Origin: Sphingomonas sp. PAMC 26605
Lineage (GTDB): Bacteria; Pseudomonadota; Alphaproteobacteria; Sphingomonadales; Sphingomonadaceae
Length of the DNA: 49,899 nucleotides
Assembly (NCBI RefSeq): GCF_000241485.1
Contig: NZ_JH584241.1
Location: forward strand, 168,746-218,644
Direction: 5' to 3'
Part shown: piece after piece, positions 7,792-15,307 of the stretch
Layout: the number at the start of each line of letters is the position of its first letter
Numbering within the stretch: position 1 is the stretch's first letter
Position numbers and translations under genes: made by a program
Notes under the pieces: model-generated
What the model was told of the DNA's origin: nothing
Database searches by the model: none
Seen by the model: only the letters and a program-made list of their open reading frames with translations

Positions 7792-8468
7792 GCGCCGCGC
7801 TGCTCCATCAGGCGCGGCAGCGCCGCGACCGTATCGGCGATAGCGTGCGCGCCCGCCGCGCTGAGCTCGTCTACTGGGTGATAGCCCCACGCCACGCCGA
7901 GCGCATGTACGCCCGCGGCACGCGCCATCAGCATATCGAAGCTCGTATCGCCGATCATCACCGTGGTGCCAGGCACCGCGCGGGCATCGGCCATCGCGGT
8001 TTCGATCATCGAGGGATGCGGTTTCGACGGATGGCGGTCGGCGGTCTGCAGCGTGACGAAGCGCGCAGCGATGCCGTGATGCGCAAGGATATGCGCCAGG
8101 CCGCGGTCGGACTTGCCCGTCGCGACGCCGAGCACCCAGCCGTCGGCGGCCAGCGTATCGAGCACCTCGACGATGCCCTCGTACAGCGGCTCCTCGGTCA
8201 TCGTGCCCGAGCTGCGCATGCGGAAGAAGGCGTCCTTGTAATCCTGCGCGAGGCTGCGATGCAGCGCATCTTCGGCGCCCGGCAGCAGCATCTGCATCGC
8301 TTCGACCAGGCTCAGCCCGACGATCCGGCGGATCGCGCTGCGCGGTGGCGCATCGATTCGTGCGATCGCAAAGGCTTGCTCGACCGAACGGCAAATATTG
8401 TCCTGGCTGTCGACCAGCGTGCCGTCGCAATCGAACAGCGCGAGGCGGGTGGGGAGGGGGGCTGGCAT
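7788..8468 (-). CDS. HAD-superfamily hydrolase, phosphoglycolate-phosphatase-like
   Basis: This is a HAD subfamily IA phosphatase of 226 residues. Motif I FDCDGTLVDS is near 12-21 (nucleophile Asp13, acid/base Asp15). Motif II is the ATGKSD segment near 119, and motifs III/IV are KPHPSM followed by MIGDTSFDM. The helical cap lies between. Close relatives are annotated as Gph or pyrophosphatase PpaX, but substrate cannot be told from sequence. The ATG at 8466-8468 begins at MPAPLPTRLALFDCDGT. It lies 4 bp downstream of the PaiB-like gene. Confidence 0.85.
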   Translation of the reverse strand: MPAPLPTRLALFDCDGTLVDSQDNICRSVEQAFAIARIDAPPRSAIRRIVGLSLVEAMQMLLPGAEDALHRSLAQDYKDAFFRMRSSGTMTEEPLYEGIVEVLDTLAADGWVLGVATGKSDRGLAHILAHHGIAARFVTLQTADRHPSKPHPSMIETAMADARAVPGTTVMIGDTSFDMLMARAAGVHALGVAWGYHPVDELSAAGAHAIADTVAALPRLMEQRGA

Positions 8469-8472
8469 CGTC

Positions 8473-9084
8473 CTAGCCTTCCAGTCCGGCGTTGCGCATC
8501 CAATAGGCGATCCCGCGGCGGCCCGCAGTCTCGACGCCGTCCGCCGCCGACAGCCGGGCCGCCGCGGGCTTGTTCTGGCCGAGCTTGCGCGTGCCACGCC
8601 ACGCCTGCACCTCGAGCGTGAAGCCAATGATCCCGCGCGTCATCTGCTCGAACAGCCCCGACGGCATATTCGCGCGGGTCCATTCCGGTTTGGGCGCGAG
8701 CCGCGCTTCCTGCTCGGCCGAAAGCTGGTCGAGCTGCGCGACGAGCCCGTCCTGGTCGAGCCGCCGCATCCGGCCCTCGAGCTCGACCGCGACGTAATTC
8801 CAGGTCGGCACCTGCGCGTCGCCCAGGCCGTACCAATCGGGGCTGACATAGCCGTCGGGCCCCTGTGCGACGAACAACGCGGTCGCGCCATCGAGATGCC
8901 GCGTGATGCCGTTGCCGCGCGCGACGTGCAGCGCGAGCGTCGTCTCGTCCCGCCACACCACCGGCAGATGGACGACGCGCGGCCCGTCGGGCGTGCCCGC
9001 GAACAGCGCGCCGAAGCCGAGCTCGCGCACCAGCGCACGCATCGCATCGCGATCTTCCCACCGGAAGGTCGAATCGGGATGCAT
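8473..9084 (-). CDS. PaiB-like FMN-binding protein
   Basis: The 203-residue product matches the FMN-binding split-barrel family that includes Bacillus PaiB, annotated as negative transcriptional regulators. Landmarks are the N-terminal MHPDSTFRWED, HLPVVWRDE, HVARGNGI, the FVAQGPDGYVSPDWYG segment, VPTWNYVAVELEG and a C-terminal GIIGFTLEV. DNA binding is doubtful for many members; a flavin or haem role is equally possible. It sits between the pseudouridine synthase and HAD genes with short gaps (19 and 4 bp), in one operon. Confidence 0.8.
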   Translation of the reverse strand: MHPDSTFRWEDRDAMRALVRELGFGALFAGTPDGPRVVHLPVVWRDETTLALHVARGNGITRHLDGATALFVAQGPDGYVSPDWYGLGDAQVPTWNYVAVELEGRMRRLDQDGLVAQLDQLSAEQEARLAPKPEWTRANMPSGLFEQMTRGIIGFTLEVQAWRGTRKLGQNKPAAARLSAADGVETAGRRGIAYWMRNAGLEG

Positions 9085-9103
9085 CAGCCGCGCGCTCCTG
9101 CCA

Positions 9104-10228
9104 TCACGTCGGCTCGCCGCGCCGCCGGCGTTCGCCCTTGCGGTCCTTGCGCACCGTCTTGGCGTGCTGGCGCGCCTGCTGTTTTTTGACGGCGCGGCTC
9201 GGGGGTGGGGGCTCCTCGAGCGGCATGGTGTTGCCGAGCATCTCGTCGAAGCCCAATTGCTTGAGGCTCTCGGCGAAATGCGTCGGCAGCTCGGCCTGGA
9301 CGTCGATCTGCCCGCCATCGGGGTGATCGATCCGGATCCGCCGCGAATGCAGATGCATTTTACGGCTGATGTTGCCGGTGAGGAACGCGGCCTGCCCGCC
9401 ATATTTCCCGTCGCCGACGATCGGATGGCCGATCGCGGCGAGATGGACGCGGAGCTGATGCGTGCGGCCGGTATAGGGGATCAGCTCGACCCAGGCGGTG
9501 GTCGTCCCCGCCATCTCGATCACGCGGTAGCGCGTGCGCGCCGGGCTGCCCTCCTTCTCGTCGACATGCATCTTCTCGCCGCCCGAGCCGGGCTGCTTGC
9601 CGATCGGCAGCTCGATCGTACCGTCCTCGATCGAGGGCACGCCGACGACGAGCGCCCAATAGGTTTTCCGCGCGGTGCGCGACGAGAAGGATTTCGACAG
9701 GAAGCCCGCCGCGCGCGCGGTGCGCGCGATGACGAGCGCGCCCGATGTGTCCTTGTCGAGCCGGTGGACGAGCTTGGGGCGCCCCTCGAGATCGTCCTGC
9801 AGCGCGTCGAGCAGGCCATCGACATGCTCGATCGTCTTGGTGCCGCCCTGCGTCGCGAGGCCGGGCGGCTTGTTGAGCACGATCACCTGCGCGTCGCGGT
9901 GGATGACCATTTCGCGCGCGAAGGCGATCTCGTCGTCGCTGAGCGGCGGGCGTTCGCGCTTGACGGGGGCATCGATGCGGACCGGCTCGGCCGGGGGGAC
10001 GCGGATCGATTGCCCGGCGACGACATGGTCGCCCGGCTTGGCGCGCGCGCCGTCGATGCGCAGCTGCCCGGTTCGCGCCCATTTGGCGACGGTCGTGAAA
10101 CTGGTGTCGGGCAGATGCCGCTTGAACCAGCGATCGAGCCGGATGCCGTCGTCATCGGCGCCGACGTTGAACTGGCGGACGTCTGAGGTCGCCTTGGTCG
10201 TGGCGGTGGTGGGGGGAGCCTTGCTCAT
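9104..10228 (-). CDS. RluC/RluD-family rRNA pseudouridine synthase
   Basis: The 374-residue product has an N-terminal S4-like RNA-binding domain (about 20-80) and an RluA-type catalytic domain with HRLDKDTSG at 155-163; Asp158 is the catalytic residue. Motifs KTYWALV, ELIPYTGRTHQLRVH and GDGKYGG follow. A very basic C-terminal tail (about 340-374, RKDRKGERRRRG) may add RNA contacts. It most likely modifies 23S rRNA, but RluC versus RluD cannot be settled by eye. The start overlaps the crcB stop by 4 bp. Confidence 0.88.
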   Translation of the reverse strand: MSKAPPTTATTKATSDVRQFNVGADDDGIRLDRWFKRHLPDTSFTTVAKWARTGQLRIDGARAKPGDHVVAGQSIRVPPAEPVRIDAPVKRERPPLSDDEIAFAREMVIHRDAQVIVLNKPPGLATQGGTKTIEHVDGLLDALQDDLEGRPKLVHRLDKDTSGALVIARTARAAGFLSKSFSSRTARKTYWALVVGVPSIEDGTIELPIGKQPGSGGEKMHVDEKEGSPARTRYRVIEMAGTTTAWVELIPYTGRTHQLRVHLAAIGHPIVGDGKYGGQAAFLTGNISRKMHLHSRRIRIDHPDGGQIDVQAELPTHFAESLKQLGFDEMLGNTMPLEEPPPPSRAVKKQQARQHAKTVRKDRKGERRRRGEPT

Positions 10229-10599
10229 GCCGCCACCCGCGTCAGCGAAAGGCCGAGGAACACCGCCAGGATCGCGCCGACCACCGAGAGCAGCGTATAG
10301 CCGAGCGCGGTCGCGAGATCGCCGCGTTCGACCAGCGTCACGACGTCGAGCGAGAAGGAGGAGAAGGTGGTGAAGCCGCCGAGGACGCCGACACCGAGCA
10401 GCACGCGCCAGGTCTCGCTGGCCGTGTGCCGGGCAAGGATCCCAACGAGCAGCCCCATCGCGAAACCGCCGACGAGATTCACCGTCAGCGTGCCATAGGG
10501 ATAATCGGGACCGAAGCGGGCGAGCGTGGCGCGTCCGACGAGGAAACGCGCGGCGGAACCGAGCGCGCCGCCCGCCATGACTAAGATCAAGTGATACAT
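10225..10599 (-). CDS. crcB: Fluoride channel CrcB/Fluc
   Basis: Fluc channels export fluoride as antiparallel dimers. The 124-residue product has four hydrophobic segments and family motifs GGALGSAARF near 10-19, GTLTVNLVGGF near 36-46 (Asn41) and GGFTTFSSFS near 74-83 (the phenylalanine box and Na+ site). The start is the ATG at 10597-10599. I looked for a fluoride riboswitch upstream and did not see one. It is first in the crcB-rluC-paiB-HAD-ATP12 run. Confidence 0.95.
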   Translation of the reverse strand: MYHLILVMAGGALGSAARFLVGRATLARFGPDYPYGTLTVNLVGGFAMGLLVGILARHTASETWRVLLGVGVLGGFTTFSSFSLDVVTLVERGDLATALGYTLLSVVGAILAVFLGLSLTRVAA

Positions 10600-10667
10600 G
10601 CTGCGTCCGTTAGCGTGAATCGCGCGCAATGAGAACCTCGCGTGCAAAAGCGCTGCGGAGAGCGCGC

Positions 10668-10803
10668 GCAATCCTCCCCCGCCTCGGCGGGGAGGGGGGC
10701 CGTGGGCATTCAGCGAACGGTGGAGGGGGCCGCTCCGCGAGCGCGGCGCGTGTGGCGGCCCCCTCCGTCAGCCTGCGGCTGCCACCTCCCCCGGTTCCCG
10801 GGG
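10668..10803. repeat. CCTCCCCC-type palindromic repeat between crcB and the lipoprotein gene
   Basis: CCTCCCCCGCCTCGGCGGGGAGG on the left, GTGGAGGGGGCCGC...GCGGCCCCCTCCGTC in the middle and CCTCCCCCGGTTCCCGGGGGAGG on the right form three nested or adjacent hairpins. The element fills most of the 233-bp gap. Composition and layout resemble 4313-4448 and 48402-48567. No gene is visible in the gap. Confidence 0.7.
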
Positions 10804-10832
10804 GAGGAATTTGCGCGGCTTCGAAACCGCGC

Positions 10833-11621
10833 CTAGCGTCCGCTGTTCGCCACCATGTCGACATCGGTCCCGCCGTCGCGGCGGCTCGTCAAAAACAGCA
10901 CATACGCCCCGCCATCGCGCTGCCGCGTTCCGCCGAGCGTGTGCTCGGCGCCGTCCGACTGATGCTCGGCGGTGAAGCCGCTGTTGGTGACGCGCGTATA
11001 ATACCAGTCGATCACCGTCTTGAGCGGTGCATTGGTGGCGAAGCTCACCGCGCGCAGGTTGCACGGCGGGCTCGCGACGCCCGCCGCCTCGACGACGCGT
11101 GCGCCGGGATAGAGCGGGACATCGACCGGCACGCGGTTGGCCCAGGCGGCGGAGTAGCGCAGCGCACCGGCGCATGCGCTGCTGCGCTTGTCGCCCTGGT
11201 TGGCCGCCAACGCGCCCAGCGTCAGCGAAGACCGCGCCGCCTCGCAATTCGGGCAATTCTTCGAGGTCGGGGCCGGCGCTTGCCGCGCGCGCTGGCTGGT
11301 CGCGGTGCCGGCGGTTCCATCCGCCCCCGGCGCAGCGCCCGCGCTCTGCGCGATCGTCACCGGCGGTACGCCGCCCGAATAGGGTTGCGCCGGCGGGCGG
11401 ACGCTGTTCGCGTTCGAATGCTGCGCGAGCGCGGGATCGACCATGATCTGGTCGTGCAAAGCAGCGGTCATCGCCGGGTCGCTGCTGTTGGGCGCGCCCG
11501 CGCCCGCATCGACCAGTTCGTTGTCGAGCGTGTCGAGATCGCGCTCGCCGTCGCGCTTGCCGCACGCCAGCAAGGCCAGCGGAAGCACCACAACGCTCAG
11601 CAAGACACGCGCACGACCCAT
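10833..11621 (-). CDS. Predicted outer-membrane lipoprotein, unknown function
   Basis: The 262-residue product starts at the ATG at 11619-11621 with a lipoprotein signal (RVLLSVVVLPLALLAC, lipobox Cys20), preceded by GGAG about 10 bases upstream. A low-complexity Pro/Ala/Ser region covers about 40-120, followed by an NCPNC pair of cysteines at 122-126. A C-terminal domain (about 155-262) includes PLYPGARVV and VIDWYYTRV. The latter pattern resembles proteins that compute a substance-specific residual term, but I do not recognise a named family. The open frame upstream to 12086 is spurious. Confidence 0.7.
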   Translation of the reverse strand: MGRARVLLSVVVLPLALLACGKRDGERDLDTLDNELVDAGAGAPNSSDPAMTAALHDQIMVDPALAQHSNANSVRPPAQPYSGGVPPVTIAQSAGAAPGADGTAGTATSQRARQAPAPTSKNCPNCEAARSSLTLGALAANQGDKRSSACAGALRYSAAWANRVPVDVPLYPGARVVEAAGVASPPCNLRAVSFATNAPLKTVIDWYYTRVTNSGFTAEHQSDGAEHTLGGTRQRDGGAYVLFLTSRRDGGTDVDMVANSGR

Positions 11622-11741
11622 CGACTTGAAGCTCCAGACCCACGCCACGGCATGCACCAGCAGCGTTAAGATTCGATTGGGGATAGTATAGCCGCGCGGC
11701 GACCGCTTGCGCACGCGCGATATCTTGCGCATGGTCCGGAT

Positions 11742-11972
11742 ATGGGACTCATCGTCAATCTCATTTCGATCCTGGCCGGGCTCATCGCCTTGCCGGTGGC
11801 GCTGGTCGGGCTGATCCCGTTCTTCGGCCTCGCCAATTATCTGGCGATTCCGATCGCGGTGGTCGGCGCGGCGCTCGGAACGCTGTCCGGATACAAGTCC
11901 GGGCGCAACTTCAACCTGTTCGTGATCGTCGTCGCGGTCATCCGCCTGATCCTCGGCGGCGGCCTGCTCTGA
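11742..11972 (+). CDS. Small glycine-rich membrane protein
   Basis: The 76-residue product is almost entirely hydrophobic, with three short segments at about 4-24, 29-47 and 59-75 separated by SGYKSGRN. No named family is recognised. It is divergent from the lipoprotein gene (120 bp apart) and convergent with the glycine-zipper gene; a hairpin lies just past its stop. Confidence 0.6.
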   Translation: MGLIVNLISILAGLIALPVALVGLIPFFGLANYLAIPIAVVGAALGTLSGYKSGRNFNLFVIVVAVIRLILGGGLL

Positions 11973-11980
11973 CGCCGAAA

Positions 11981-12004
11981 GGCCCGACGCTTTCGCGCCG
12001 GGCC
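11981..12004. terminator. Hairpin between convergent genes
   Basis: GGCCCGACGC pairs with GCGCCGGGCC across a TTTC loop (one A-C mismatch). No T tract is seen on either strand. It lies between the convergent stops at 11972 and 12028, so it may serve both transcripts. Confidence 0.45.
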
Positions 12005-12027
12005 CTGCGTTCAGACACGTGTCGCGC

Positions 12028-12627
12028 TTAGCGGCACTGCACCTGGCCACGGTCGATCGACTGACCGAGCAGCGCACCCGCACCACCGCCGATCAACGTC
12101 CCGAGCGTACGCGATCCGCCGCTGGCGAGCGAATTGCCAAGCAGGCCGCCCGCCAGACCGCCGATGATCAGCCCCGTCGTGCCGTCGCTGCGGCGGCAGT
12201 AATAGCGGTTGTCGCTGCCGCGATAGATGCGGTCGTTGCGACCCAGGCGGCGCGGCTGGTAATAGCTGCCGTCGCGATAGTAACGGTCGGCGAAATAGGT
12301 ACGCTGGCCGGGCTCGTAGCGGTTGTAGTCATAGCTGCGATATTGCTGCCAGTTGCGCTGACGTGCGTCCTGCCGATAGTCGCGGCGATCGCCCGGGCCG
12401 CTGGGGCCGCGATGATCGCCGGGGCCTCCCGGACCGCCAGGGCCGCCCGGGCCGCGATTATGATCTCCGGGGCCGCGTTGCCCGTCAGGGCCGCCGCGTT
12501 GATCGCCGGGGCCATCGCGACGGTCGCCGCGCTGATCCTGCTGGTCGCCGCGATAATCCTGCGCCGTAGCGGGGAGGGCCGAAAGCGACGTCGCGGCCAG
12601 GGCGGCGACGAGAAAAAACGTGCGCAT
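12028..12627 (-). CDS. Secreted glycine-zipper protein with Gly-Pro repeat region
   Basis: The 199-residue product has a signal peptide (MRTFFLVAALAATSLSALPATAQ). A repetitive Gly/Pro/Asp/Arg region at about 26-80 (GPGGPGGPGG core) comes next, then a Tyr/Arg-rich segment (about 85-135). The C-terminal glycine-zipper domain (about 137-199) has YYCRRSDGTTGLIIGG, GNSLA and GGGAGALLGQSIDRG. Glycine-zipper 2TM domains sit in or on the envelope; the exact role is unknown. Its C-terminal half is paralogous to the product of 13237-13557. The start is the ATG at 12625-12627. Confidence 0.75.
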   Translation of the reverse strand: MRTFFLVAALAATSLSALPATAQDYRGDQQDQRGDRRDGPGDQRGGPDGQRGPGDHNRGPGGPGGPGGPGDHRGPSGPGDRRDYRQDARQRNWQQYRSYDYNRYEPGQRTYFADRYYRDGSYYQPRRLGRNDRIYRGSDNRYYCRRSDGTTGLIIGGLAGGLLGNSLASGGSRTLGTLIGGGAGALLGQSIDRGQVQCR

Positions 12628-12693
12628 GTGAAATGCTCCTTGGGGTAATCCCTGCTGGATTACAGGTAGAACGGTGCGCACAGGCAGAGGTTG

Positions 12694-12722
12694 CGTGAAC
12701 GGAAAACTACGGTCCGTTCACG
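12694..12722. terminator. Inverted repeat downstream of the osmC-type gene
   Basis: The 10-base arms CGTGAACGGA (12694-12703) and TCCGTTCACG (12713-12722) are perfect complements with a 9-base loop. They start 14 bases after the stop of the minus-strand OsmC gene and lie upstream of the glycine-zipper gene. There is no clear T tract, so it could be a terminator or a regulatory hairpin. Confidence 0.5.
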
Positions 12723-12735
12723 CCCCCGCAAGCGA

Positions 12736-13164
12736 TTAGCCGTTGAGACTGTGGGTAAGCGTCACTTCGGCGTTCAACACTTTCGACACCGGGCAATTTT
12801 CTTTTGCATCGAGCGCGATCGTCTCGAATTGCTCGGGCGAGATGCCGTCGATCGTCGCCTTGAGGTCGAGCGCGGACTTGGTGATGGTGAAACCGTCGCC
12901 GTCCTTTTCGATCGTGACCTTGGCGGTCGTCTCGAGCTTGCCGTCGCTGAACCCTGCGCCAGCGAGTGCGAAGCTCAGCGCCATCGTGAAGCAGCTCGCA
13001 TGCGCGGCGGCGATCAGTTCCTCGGGGTTGGTGCCCGCGCCCTCTTCGAAGCGGCTGCTGAAGCCGTATTGCGTGTCGGACAGCACGCCCGATTGCGTCG
13101 AGACATGGCCTTTGCCGTCCTTGCCAAGGCCAACATAGCTGGCCGATCCGCTGCGAGTCGTCAT
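12736..13164 (-). CDS. OsmC-family organic hydroperoxide reductase
   Basis: The 142-residue product belongs to the OsmC/Ohr thiol peroxidases that reduce organic hydroperoxides. The two active-site cysteines are present: Cys58 in AAHASCFTMAL and Cys124 in KENCPVSK. The TNPEELIAAAHASC segment and the absence of an Ohr-type N-terminus favour the OsmC subgroup. It lies between the two glycine-zipper paralogues, all on the minus strand. Confidence 0.92.
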   Translation of the reverse strand: MTTRSGSASYVGLGKDGKGHVSTQSGVLSDTQYGFSSRFEEGAGTNPEELIAAAHASCFTMALSFALAGAGFSDGKLETTAKVTIEKDGDGFTITKSALDLKATIDGISPEQFETIALDAKENCPVSKVLNAEVTLTHSLNG

Positions 13165-13236
13165 GGGGTCTTCTCCAAAAGATGAGGCGCGGACCGTTGC
13201 CGATCCGCGCCCGCTCTATACGCCCTATGCGGCGGC

Positions 13237-13557
13237 TTAGTTGCAGCGGCGGTCCGCCGTGCTCGCGCGATCGATCGCGCGGCCGCCAAACGCGCCGGCG
13301 ACGCCGCCGAGCACGGTGCCGAGCGTCTTGTCGCCGCGGCCCGCGATCGAATTGCCGAGCAGCGCGCCGCCGACGCCGCCGACGAGCAGGCCGGTCGTGC
13401 CGTCCGAATGGCGGCAATAGCGGCGCCCGTCGCGACCCTCATAGACGCGCGGCTGATAGTGATGGCGCTCGCGCGCTTCGGCGTGCGTCGCGGGGGCGAC
13501 CATCGTCGCGGGGATGGTAACGGCGGCGGCGCTGAGCGCGAGGATCACGGTACGCAT
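13237..13557 (-). CDS. Secreted glycine-zipper protein, shorter paralogue
   Basis: The 106-residue product has a signal peptide (about 1-28), a short basic linker and a glycine-zipper domain. The domain has YCRHSDGTTGLLVGG, LLGNSIAGRGDKTLG and GGRAIDRAS, ending in a Cys-Asn. The domain aligns almost column by column with the end of the product of 12028-12627, implying duplication with OsmC between the copies. The ATG at 13555-13557 has GGGAG about 9 bases upstream; the longer frame to 13650 is not supported. Confidence 0.75.
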   Translation of the reverse strand: MRTVILALSAAAVTIPATMVAPATHAEARERHHYQPRVYEGRDGRRYCRHSDGTTGLLVGGVGGALLGNSIAGRGDKTLGTVLGGVAGAFGGRAIDRASTADRRCN

Positions 13558-13710
13558 TGATAAAACTCCCGAATGGTGTGGTCTGCTATGAAGTACTTTC
13601 ACAGCAGTAACATCCGGGCTTGTACGCATGTTGCATGAACCTGAAAACAACCTTGCGTTCAGGAAAGCAGCAGTTCCTTATATAGGTCGACTAGCCCCAA
13701 TCTGTCCCCG

Positions 13711-13728
13711 ATATCCACATTATTCACA
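13711..13728 (+). promoter_or_regulatory. Two adjacent DnaA-box-like 9-mers
   Basis: ATATCCACA (13711-13719, one mismatch) and TTATTCACA (13720-13728, full match to TTATNCACA) lie head to tail with no gap. They could be DnaA-binding regulatory sites. I see no AT-rich unwinding region, iterons or dnaA/hemE-type neighbours that would support an origin. Confidence 0.3.
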
Positions 13729-14266
13729 GGGAGTCACACAATGTTTCGAGCTTGGTGCGACTCGCAAGTCGGGCGAGCATCACGACTGTAAGCAAGCGAT
13801 GGCAAGACAGGAAACTGCCGAGACGTCAGCTGCTTATGTCGCGAAACCGATCATGGTGCCTTCGGGAAACCAGGTCGAGTCTGCGGCGGAAGCATGGCGA
13901 TGGCGAACCAGCGGTCCCGCGCGCAAGCACGGCCCCAAGGAATGCCGGAGATGCGCTTCCAAGGCGTCGAGCAGCGGCCGTTCTCTGGAACGCCGCGACG
14001 CGACGCTGGTGTCGGACGGAGAGGCAGGCGCCTTCACGGGGGCGAGCGGCCGCGACGAAAGATGCCGAAAGCATTGCGATCGACTCACCTCAATCGCTGT
14101 GCTGGCCACCAGGAGGACGGGCACCACGGTTCGCGAGAACCGGCCCGCTCCTGGCGACCGAACGCAAAGCCTGGCGTCGCTCGCGGCGCAGGTGGCGCGA
14201 GCCGCCGAAACCGGATGGCGCGGGCGGGTTTCTCGGAACCCGCCGAGCGGATCGAGGTCCGGCGAC

Positions 14267-14299
14267 AGGGGTCGGCAGCAATGCCGGCCCCTTTTGTTT
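14267..14299 (+). terminator. Rho-independent terminator
   Basis: GGGGTCGGCA and TGCCGGCCCC form a 10-bp stem (one G-T pair) with a GCAA loop, followed immediately by TTTTGTTT. The T tract is only on the plus strand. It therefore ends a plus-strand transcript, not the ribF transcript coming from the other side. Confidence 0.75.
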
Positions 14300-14338
14300 G
14301 CGCTGGCTGCGCTGTGCCCGGCTGCCCGAACCGTCGAT

Positions 14339-15274
14339 CTATCGCGGCTCGGCCGCCAGAATGGCACGCGCGCGCGTGCAATCCGCATCCATCTGTGCGG
14401 TCAGCGCCTCGAGCGAATCGAACTTTGCCTCGGGTCGCAGATACTCGATCAGTTCGACCTCGATCGGCTGGCCATACAGGTCTTCCGAGAAATCGAAGAA
14501 ATAGGGTTCGAGCAACTCCTTGGGCGGGTTGAAGCTCGGGCGGATCCCGAGATTGGCGGCACCGTCGAGCACGCGCCCGTCGGCCAGCCGCCCGCGCACC
14601 GCATAGATGCCGTAGGCCGGGCGCAGATATTTTCCCATGTCGAGATTCGCGGTCGGATAGCCGATCGTGCGGCCGAGCTTGTCGCCATGCTGCACCGTGC
14701 CCGCCACGGTGAAAGGCCGCGTCAGCAACTGCGCCGCACCCCGCGGATCCCCGGCCTTGAGCAAGTCGCGGATCCGGCTCGAAGAGACCGCCACCCCGTC
14801 GAGCGCCACCGCGCCGACGGTCTCGACCGCAAAACCGTGCTCGATGCCGAGCGCCGCAAGCACCGCGACATTGCCGCTCTTGGCCTTGCCGAAGGTGAAA
14901 TCGTCCCCCGTCACCACGCCGCCGACGCCGATCTTGTCGATCAGCCGATCGGCGACGAATTCGCGCGCGGTCAAGGCGGCGAGCGCTGCGTCGAACGGGA
15001 AGACGATCATCGCATCGGCGCCCGCTGCGGCGAACAGGCGCTCGCGCTGGTCGAGCGTGGTCAGGCGGAAGGGTTCGCTGCCGGGCTGGAAATGCCGCAC
15101 CGGATGCGGATCGAAGGTCGCGACCAGCGCGGGCCGCCGCTCGGCGCGCGCGCGCGCAACGGCACGACCGACCACGGCCTGATGGCCCAGGTGAAATCCA
15201 TCGAAATTGCCGAGCGCGACGATCCCGCCGCGCATCGCCGCCGGAACCGCCGAGCCGCCGTCGAGCCGCTGCAT
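14339..15274 (-). CDS. ribF: Bifunctional riboflavin kinase/FAD synthetase RibF
   Basis: RibF phosphorylates riboflavin to FMN and adenylylates FMN to FAD. The 311-residue product has an N-terminal nucleotidyltransferase domain with ALGNFDGFHLGHQ near 20-32 and a later SSSRIRDLL. The C-terminal flavokinase domain has GRTIGYPTANL, YGIYAVRG and NLGIRPSF. The length is normal. No FMN riboswitch is expected for ribF in this group and none was seen. A 33-bp gap separates it from the upstream dipeptidase gene. Confidence 0.95.
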   Translation of the reverse strand: MQRLDGGSAVPAAMRGGIVALGNFDGFHLGHQAVVGRAVARARAERRPALVATFDPHPVRHFQPGSEPFRLTTLDQRERLFAAAGADAMIVFPFDAALAALTAREFVADRLIDKIGVGGVVTGDDFTFGKAKSGNVAVLAALGIEHGFAVETVGAVALDGVAVSSSRIRDLLKAGDPRGAAQLLTRPFTVAGTVQHGDKLGRTIGYPTANLDMGKYLRPAYGIYAVRGRLADGRVLDGAANLGIRPSFNPPKELLEPYFFDFSEDLYGQPIEVELIEYLRPEAKFDSLEALTAQMDADCTRARAILAAEPR

Positions 15275-15307
15275 GGCATCGGCTATACGGTCGGGTTTGC
15301 GCGCGCG

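Larger units (their letters stand above)
13558..14338 (+). other. Gene-poor region with leader-like ORF and terminator; possible ncRNA
   Basis: No plausible protein of normal codon bias is seen in 780 bases, although frames stay open because of GC content. Items visible on the plus strand are an inverted repeat CCTGAA...TTCAGG near 13640-13663 and a TATATA stretch near 13679. DnaA-box-like sites lie at 13711-13728. A 16-codon ORF at 13741-13791 (MFRAWCDSQVGRASRL) has GGGAG 8 bases upstream. An 8-bp hairpin lies at 14223-14244, and a Rho-independent terminator at 14267-14299. This suggests a plus-strand transcript of about 0.6 kb of unknown nature. Confidence 0.35.

Noticed and set aside
10600..10667. 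Fluoride riboswitch before crcB
   Set aside because: The conserved GATG and pseudoknot elements were not found in the short upstream region.
12430..12500. CRISPR-like or minisatellite array in the Gly-Pro region
   Set aside because: Short GGNCC-rich units encode the Gly-Pro repeat of the secreted protein; there are no spacers or fixed-length repeats.
13741..14300. tmRNA, RNase P RNA or SRP RNA gene
   Set aside because: I looked for a tag reading frame of the alphaproteobacterial type, the GAGGAAAGTCC core of RNase P RNA and the SRP loop; none was seen. It is kept only as an unknown transcript.
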